This document shows positions 29,679-33,830 of a stretch of DNA of 33,830 nt, in pieces (positions within the stretch are counted from its first letter, which is position 1; each line of letters opens with the position of its first letter). The notes beneath the pieces are model-generated. The model worked only from the letters and a program-made list of their open reading frames with translations, was not told the DNA's origin and did not search any database. Position numbers and translations under genes: made by a program. Source of the stretch: a virus; the IMG/VR virus record IMGVR_UViG_3300011252_000588, positions 1-33,830 of that record; one strand, written 5' to 3'.

Positions 29679-30269
29679 TCAATCGCCCCATTTAGACCAG
29701 TCTATATTCAACGAATCTTCATCAATATCAGATTCATCTGAAAGAGATTCGTAATGATATGATGAATCGGTTATGTCATATTTTCCTGCAACTGTAGATT
29801 CTTCTATAATAACATCACTAGAATTTCCATCAGACAAAATATCACTAACGACCCCACTTTGACTTGTTTCGTTTGCTGCATTTTCAACACAAACCATTGG
29901 CTTTGGGTGACTATTATTTTCAAAAGATTTTTTCATATACTCTTTAGTCCAAACAGTAATTTGTGTTGTGTTGGAACCTCCTCTGACTTTGGTTCCAAAA
30001 CCTTTTACTTTGTCGAAGTCGTAAATAGGATATACCGCACCAAGGGGTCCACTCACATCAGAAAGTTTATTCCACTCTAAATTACCATCCGAATTGTATG
30101 AATTACTATAGTAGTGTTCTGAGTTTGCACTTGTGAAAATACCAATCGAATTTGTCTTTAGTGTATTTGGATGATCGGTTTCTAGGTGTGGAAAGAAGTC
30201 GCCGTCTTCCGTATAACGAGTGTAAACAATAACGTGGTCTTTTGTTGTAACAAATTTATTAATAATCAT
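29679..30269 (-). CDS. hypothetical late protein with acidic Ser/Asp-rich tail
   Basis: This is a 196-residue protein with a beta-rich N-terminal part (FVTTKDHVIVYTRYTEDGDF; GIFTSANSEHYYSNSYNSDG; KVRGGSNTTQITVWTKEYM) and a Ser/Asp-rich tail (about 140-196). No family is recognised. It may be a tail-fibre or baseplate-associated protein, judged by place next to the adhesin-like gene. The ATG at 30269 overlaps the previous stop in TAATG, so the longer frame from 30278 is not preferred. Confidence 0.62.
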   Translation of the reverse strand: MIINKFVTTKDHVIVYTRYTEDGDFFPHLETDHPNTLKTNSIGIFTSANSEHYYSNSYNSDGNLEWNKLSDVSGPLGAVYPIYDFDKVKGFGTKVRGGSNTTQITVWTKEYMKKSFENNSHPKPMVCVENAANETSQSGVVSDILSDGNSSDVIIEESTVAGKYDITDSSYHYESLSDESDIDEDSLNIDWSKWGD

Positions 30270-30715
30270 TAATCCCACTCCGAATTTAAAATCTGAGTAT
30301 TCATTATAGATTTTGTGTATGTATAGTCTCCAGACACAAAATCATTTCCCCATGTAGTTTTTGGATTTGTGGGAAGTTGATCTTCATACCAAGTAGGAGC
30401 AAAGGTCTTCATCCTATTTTTATTTGATTCTGTTACAAGTTGACTTGCGAGAGAATCGCGAGATATTTTAAACAGAGTGACGAAGTATGCTCTTTCGGAG
30501 GATAAGGCTCTGGCTGACAATTGAGTGTTTGCTTGAATTCTATGCTCCTTCAATTCATCTAAAGTTGTCCCATCATGCAGCAAGACACTTCCTTGCATTA
30601 AAACAATGGAAAAGTCTTCATTGACACTCCAATCGTAGTTGATAGTTTCTCCAGAATCTATCATGTTCAATATCACTAAAGATTCTGTATTAAATACTGC
30701 TCTAGAATATGCCAT
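30269..30715 (-). CDS. hypothetical late protein
   Basis: This is a 148-residue protein with no recognised family (NYDWSVNEDFSIVLMQGSVL; AYFVTLFKISRDSLASQL). It is joined to both neighbours by TAATG overlaps, so it is translated as part of the adhesin unit. A tail-fibre assembly or structural role is possible by context only. Confidence 0.6.
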   Translation of the reverse strand: MAYSRAVFNTESLVILNMIDSGETINYDWSVNEDFSIVLMQGSVLLHDGTTLDELKEHRIQANTQLSARALSSERAYFVTLFKISRDSLASQLVTESNKNRMKTFAPTWYEDQLPTNPKTTWGNDFVSGDYTYTKSIMNTQILNSEWD

Positions 30716-30912
30716 TATATAATTTTCGCCTCTTTGTGTTTTTTTAGGCTTCTGTACAAAGCTAGTCTTTGTTTCAGTGAAGTCACCAAAGCCTCTCGAT
30801 CCACTATACCAATATTAGCGCGATCTAAAACTAAGTCGTCACCATCATACATAGTAACTATGCATTCAGTTGTTTTATTATCTACACTATGTATAGTCGT
30901 ATTTGCTGCCAT
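30715..30912 (-). CDS. 65-residue hypothetical protein
   Basis: This short protein begins MAANTTIHSVDNKT, has a beta stretch (ECIVTMYDGDDLVLDRANIG) and a basic helical end (LKQRLALYRSLKKHKEAK). The ATG at 30912 has AGGA six bases upstream and lies 8 bases after the adhesin-like gene stop. The open frame to 31005 overlaps that gene and is not preferred. It is coupled to the next gene by TAATG. Confidence 0.6.
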   Translation of the reverse strand: MAANTTIHSVDNKTTECIVTMYDGDDLVLDRANIGIVDREALVTSLKQRLALYRSLKKHKEAKII

Positions 30913-30920
30913 GTTAATTC

Positions 30921-32291
30921 CTAAAGCTCCAGTATAATATCTCGACCAACAATTTTGGCTGCATCGCCACCTCCAGTATCGGTCAATGTGAATGTGTTGG
31001 AACATGCCACATTTGCAGTATTCCAGAATAGCGCCGCTCCAGCCAATCCGCCTCTAGGGTAAGTTGCCGCCGCAACTTTGGTTGCTCCTTTCACACCCAA
31101 TGCCCCACCATTTGAACCATCATTAGTAAAATGACCACCATCACCACCTCCACCACCACCGGCTACAATAGCGTCATCTGTCGCTATGATTTCTATAGAG
31201 GTTCCTGTAAGCGGAGTAGATGTGTATGTATTCGATCTAAAGTAAAATGCGCTTCCCCCCCATCCACCATGACCACCATGAAAAATTTGATGACTCCGAT
31301 CAGCAGCATCGCTCTCCGTGACAACATATGCATGTGTGCTGTTCAAACCTCCTGCACCCGTATGGGTAGTATTACCGAATCCACCATTCGCCGCAGGGGT
31401 TCCAGATGAAGAGAAAATCGCCGGGTCGGCACTAGTACCTGCTCCATCCCAATAACTTGCAGAACGACCACCCTGTCCACCAAGAATTGTGTTGGCATAA
31501 CTGCTCGCCATCACAATCCCAAAATCGCGGTATTTTAATGACCAAGTATTATTTGCCGAGTCTGCGGTTGAAATTAAGTCTGGGTGGAGTCCTCTACCAC
31601 CTCCACCACCTCCACCAGCAAGATCAACAGTGTAACTGTTAAGATCTTGTGTGAGACTTCCGTAACCACCGAAACCACCAGCACCAATAACGTGACCACC
31701 ATTTACATTAAATACGAGTTCTGTGTCTTGAGTCGTGCCAGCAGTGACTTCATTAGAATTGAAATCTATCATGAACGATGGATCAGACATCGCATAATAT
31801 ACATATGAATTGTGAGATCCATCAATTGTCCCTCTTGGATGACTTGCTCCCAAACTGGGTTCTGTAAAAAATGGGTGATCATCATCCCATGCATTTTTGA
31901 TGTCAGCAAATTCAACAAATTTTGCGTGACTGTTTCCGCCAATTCTCATAGTTGATGGAACGTCGATTGTTAATTTTAATGCTGCGTTAATCGCATCGTT
32001 ATCATCCCTATATCCATAAAATGGATCTTTTGGAATTGTTACTCCACTTGCATCTGTTGAAATTGTGTCTTCTGAATTAACTTCAGACACAAAATCTCTA
32101 GGAAATGCAAAGTTGTAGAATAAGCTGACACCATCAGTTGTTGATACATATCGACTTCTACCCGCACTAAAAGTTCCAAACGCAAGAGCGTTTAGGGTTA
32201 GCTCCAAAATTGGCAATCCTGTGGGTACAAAAGCTGCTGCCTTTGAATCTGATATGTTTAATCCAAATGTTATTTTCAAAACAACCCCCAT
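30921..32291 (-). CDS. poly-glycine adhesin-like protein (candidate receptor-binding protein)
   Basis: This is a 456-residue protein. The first 200 residues (MGVVLKITFGLN...) have normal composition. From about 200 on it holds at least six glycine-rich patches: GAGGFGGYGS, LAGGGGGGGRG, LGGQGGRS, TGAGGLN, HGGHGGWGGS and AGGGGGGDGGH. Glycine patches linked by variable loops are the architecture of gp38-type adhesins of T-even phages, where they pack as a polyglycine sandwich and the loops bind the receptor. This protein is longer than gp38, so it may combine attachment and adhesin parts. The C-terminus (GDAAKIVGRDIILEL) is conserved-looking. A late promoter is only 8 bases from the ATG, so translation may begin at TTG 32279 (MKITFGL) after GGGGG. 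Confidence 0.75.
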   Translation of the reverse strand: MGVVLKITFGLNISDSKAAAFVPTGLPILELTLNALAFGTFSAGRSRYVSTTDGVSLFYNFAFPRDFVSEVNSEDTISTDASGVTIPKDPFYGYRDDNDAINAALKLTIDVPSTMRIGGNSHAKFVEFADIKNAWDDDHPFFTEPSLGASHPRGTIDGSHNSYVYYAMSDPSFMIDFNSNEVTAGTTQDTELVFNVNGGHVIGAGGFGGYGSLTQDLNSYTVDLAGGGGGGGRGLHPDLISTADSANNTWSLKYRDFGIVMASSYANTILGGQGGRSASYWDGAGTSADPAIFSSSGTPAANGGFGNTTHTGAGGLNSTHAYVVTESDAADRSHQIFHGGHGGWGGSAFYFRSNTYTSTPLTGTSIEIIATDDAIVAGGGGGGDGGHFTNDGSNGGALGVKGATKVAAATYPRGGLAGAALFWNTANVACSNTFTLTDTGGGDAAKIVGRDIILEL

Positions 32292-32298
32292 TCATATG

Positions 32299-32310
32299 TA
32301 TTTATAAATT
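32299..32310. promoter_or_regulatory. late promoter upstream of the adhesin-like gene (near-palindrome)
   Basis: TATTTATAAATT gives a perfect TATAAATA on the minus strand (32306-32299) and TATAAATT on plus (32303-32310). The minus site would start transcription about two bases before the adhesin-like ATG at 32291. The plus site is a 7/8 match facing the kinase-like gene at 32363. It is nearly the same palindrome as at 28436-28447. Confidence 0.75.
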
Positions 32311-32319
32311 TTGGTGTAG

Positions 32320-32326
32320 CTAAATA
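32320..32326 (+). promoter_or_regulatory. CTAAATA element upstream of the kinase-like gene
   Basis: CTAAATA lies 37 bases 5' of the ATG at 32363, a better distance for a late promoter than the TATAAATT at 32303-32310. It is one of four CTAAATA copies upstream of genes in this window. Promoter activity is inferred only. Confidence 0.3.
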
Positions 32327-32362
32327 TAGAGTATATTTTAATTTTAACCGGGGAATTATACC

Positions 32363-33079
32363 ATGAAAACATATAAAGACTTAAAAGAATTCTTGCAATT
32401 GTCTGAGGGTGTAAACGACCCCGGAATTTTTAAGATCGTATTTACTGCTGGTGGGCCCGGATCAGGAAAATCCTTTATTGCAGGAAAGACTGGTCTAACT
32501 TCGATGGGTCTTCGCGCAGTTAATTCTGACGATATCTTTGAGAAGAAACTTGAGGCTGCGTTTGAGCGCAGTATGGATGATATTGGTCCAGAGGATATCA
32601 TGTCGCCCAAGGGTCAAGAAATTCGTGGCGCAGCAAAAAAACTTACAGGAAAAAAACAAGATATTTTGGTTGATGGTCGAATCGGTCTTCTGATTGATGG
32701 AACCGGAAAAGATGTTGCCAAGATCAAAAAACAAAAAGCTGGTTTTGAGCGACTCGGCTATGAGTGCATGATGATCTTCATTAACACTACACTAGACACA
32801 TCAATCTCGCGAGACAAGATGAGATCAAGAACCGTTGGTGCTGACGCTGTGACTGATATGTGGTCTGAGGTTCAAAATAACATTGGTGCTTTCCAGAGAA
32901 TGTTTGGTAATAATAAATTTATTATTGTGGACAACACCGAGGGTAAAGACTTCAAAAAAGAAACCATGACTGCATATAAAACTGCAATAAAGTTTATTGG
33001 TAAGCCCCCGAAGACTCGGGCTGCGAAACGATGGATTCAAAATGAAATGAGCAGAAGAAATATTACAAAGCGGAAGTAA
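32363..33079 (+). CDS. P-loop kinase, zeta-toxin/polynucleotide-kinase-like
   Basis: This is a 238-residue P-loop protein: Walker A TAGGPGSGKSFIAGK (motif at 30-37), then RAVNSDDIFE (an Asp placed like the substrate-binding Asp of zeta/PNK kinases), LVDGRIGLLIDGTGKD and a lid-like region with Arg/Lys (SISRDKMRSRTVG). The C-terminus is basic (KRWIQNEMSRRNITKRK). The substrate is unknown. The N-terminus MKTYKDLKEF ... LSE|G strongly resembles the T4 capsid-targeting peptide (MKTYQEFIAE) with an LxE site at residues 13-15, so the enzyme may be packaged in the head. Confidence 0.85.
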   Translation: MKTYKDLKEFLQLSEGVNDPGIFKIVFTAGGPGSGKSFIAGKTGLTSMGLRAVNSDDIFEKKLEAAFERSMDDIGPEDIMSPKGQEIRGAAKKLTGKKQDILVDGRIGLLIDGTGKDVAKIKKQKAGFERLGYECMMIFINTTLDTSISRDKMRSRTVGADAVTDMWSEVQNNIGAFQRMFGNNKFIIVDNTEGKDFKKETMTAYKTAIKFIGKPPKTRAAKRWIQNEMSRRNITKRK

Positions 33080-33081
33080 CT

Positions 33082-33830
33082 ATGAAGCGTTTCAAGCATT
33101 ACATAACAGAAGACGCTGCATGGTTAAAAAGTGCCTCCGAGCATATCTTTTTTGCTGACATTCATGTCCCACTGAGTGCCAAGATGCTCAAGCGCGCGCT
33201 TAACACCAAACTCCCACGAGCCACTGTGTTTCATGTGACCAATGCACAATACCTTGATGATATCATCAAGATGCAGGGAAAGCGAAAGTCTCTTTCGGCT
33301 GCAACCCAAATGCATCCTACTGTTGTCACAGGGGGCATCAATGTTAGGGGTGGAATGGTCTTTGAGTTAGAGGCTGATGTTATGGTGTCCGCACCTAACG
33401 ACATTATGTCTCGACCCGATAAGACCGGAAGACGTTGGTTGGAATGGTACATGCTCTCTACTGATGGAGCCCCTAACGGGAAAGCCATCAAAGAGGAGGC
33501 GGAGAAGTTTGGGCAGAAGGAAATAGTGAAACTGATCGAGAAGTATGGCGGACCAAAGCGTGTGCAACCTTCCCGCGCTCCTGATGCATGGTCAAAGATG
33601 GACCCACGAAACACGTCTTCTCTCTACAATGTTGATCCAAAGACTTCCAAGATCGTCAAGGACATGTCATATGCCGAAATCAAGATTCTTCTGCGAGACA
33701 TGATCAAGGACTACATTGATGCAATGGAACGAATGCTCACCAAGTTTGCACCAGACCTAGCAAAACTGTTCTTTGCACACTCTCAGAATGCCATGAAGGT
33801 GGTCAATGATGGTTGGGATGAGGTAGTGGT
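33082..33830 (+). CDS. unknown protein, cut by the window edge; capsid-targeting-like N-terminus
   Basis: The frame opens at ATG 33082, two bases after the kinase stop, with GGAAG upstream, and continues past 33830 with no stop (at least 249 residues). The N-terminus MKRFKHYITEDAAW resembles a T4 capsid-targeting peptide with an IxE site at 8-10. The segment TVFHVTNAQYLDDIIKMQGK, KSLSAATQ and GGINVRGGMVFELEADV followed by DIMSRPDKTGRRWLEW looks like a conserved fold. A weak resemblance to the ADP-ribosyltransferase layout (arginine, Ser-rich strand, acidic residue) is noted only as an idea. It forms a two-gene plus-strand unit with the kinase. Base composition here is richer in GC than most of the window. 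Confidence 0.7.
   Translation, partial: MKRFKHYITEDAAWLKSASEHIFFADIHVPLSAKMLKRALNTKLPRATVFHVTNAQYLDDIIKMQGKRKSLSAATQMHPTVVTGGINVRGGMVFELEADVMVSAPNDIMSRPDKTGRRWLEWYMLSTDGAPNGKAIKEEAEKFGQKEIVKLIEKYGGPKRVQPSRAPDAWSKMDPRNTSSLYNVDPKTSKIVKDMSYAEIKILLRDMIKDYIDAMERMLTKFAPDLAKLFFAHSQNAMKVVNDGWDEVV

Overview
This window is part of the genome of a T4-like myovirus. It carries the T4-type replication core in the T4 order: clamp 45, clamp loader 44 and 62, regA, polymerase 43, then uvsX, a gene 40-like ORF and helicase 41. It also carries genes typical of aquatic T4-like phages: phoH, hsp20, a ClpP-like protease, a CobS/CobT-like pair, dUTPase and five tRNAs. Two sites match the T4 late-promoter octamer TATAAATA exactly. 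The host cannot be read from the sequence. Curli-type secretion genes and lipoprotein and Sec signals point to a diderm (Gram-negative) host. The GC content looks near 40%, a little higher in 15.5-19.8 kb and at the right end.

Layout. (1) 50-13044, minus strand: replication, recombination and nucleotide genes, packed with ATGA, TTGA and TAATG stop/start overlaps. Accessory genes (glutaredoxin, ClpP, amidase, Hsp20, a DUF3293-like protein, DUF3310, glycosyltransferase) are inserted among them. hsp20 has its own sigma70-like promoter and intrinsic terminator. (2) 13078-15506, minus: phoH, a SprT-like metalloprotein, five tRNAs (Arg-UCU, Lys-UUU, Thr-UGU, Leu-UAA, Pro-UGG, all with encoded CCA) and three small unknown genes. 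(3) 15560-19890, minus: a small basic protein, a large zincin/acidic-linker/VWA protein and a MoxR/CobS-type AAA+ ATPase, behind a promoter with a perfect TATAAT. (4) 19833-20443: noncoding, with a strong minus-strand terminator and twin hairpins. (5) 20444-28345, minus: one late transcription unit. It starts at a palindromic late promoter (28436-28447), runs through virion-type genes into csgF, csgG, a curlin-repeat protein, a FecR-domain protein, a 41-residue membrane peptide, a CHASE2-class III nucleotide cyclase and a holin-like protein, and ends at the terminator at 20017-20053. (6) 28463-33830: late genes on both strands, including a poly-glycine adhesin-like protein, a P-loop kinase and an unknown protein cut by the window edge.

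The most unusual element is region 5. It is a complete-looking surface module with an outer-membrane curli pore, its CsgF partner, a secreted curlin-like substrate, a periplasmic FecR sensor and a membrane cyclase, attached to the end of a phage late operon. I recall curli-secretion genes being reported in marine (pelagi)myophages. The linkage to FecR, a tiny membrane peptide and a CHASE2 cyclase is the part I do not know as described. A second theme is that four proteins at the right end begin with a sequence like the T4 capsid-targeting peptide, three of them with an LxE/IxE prohead-protease-like site, which suggests enzymes packaged in the head.
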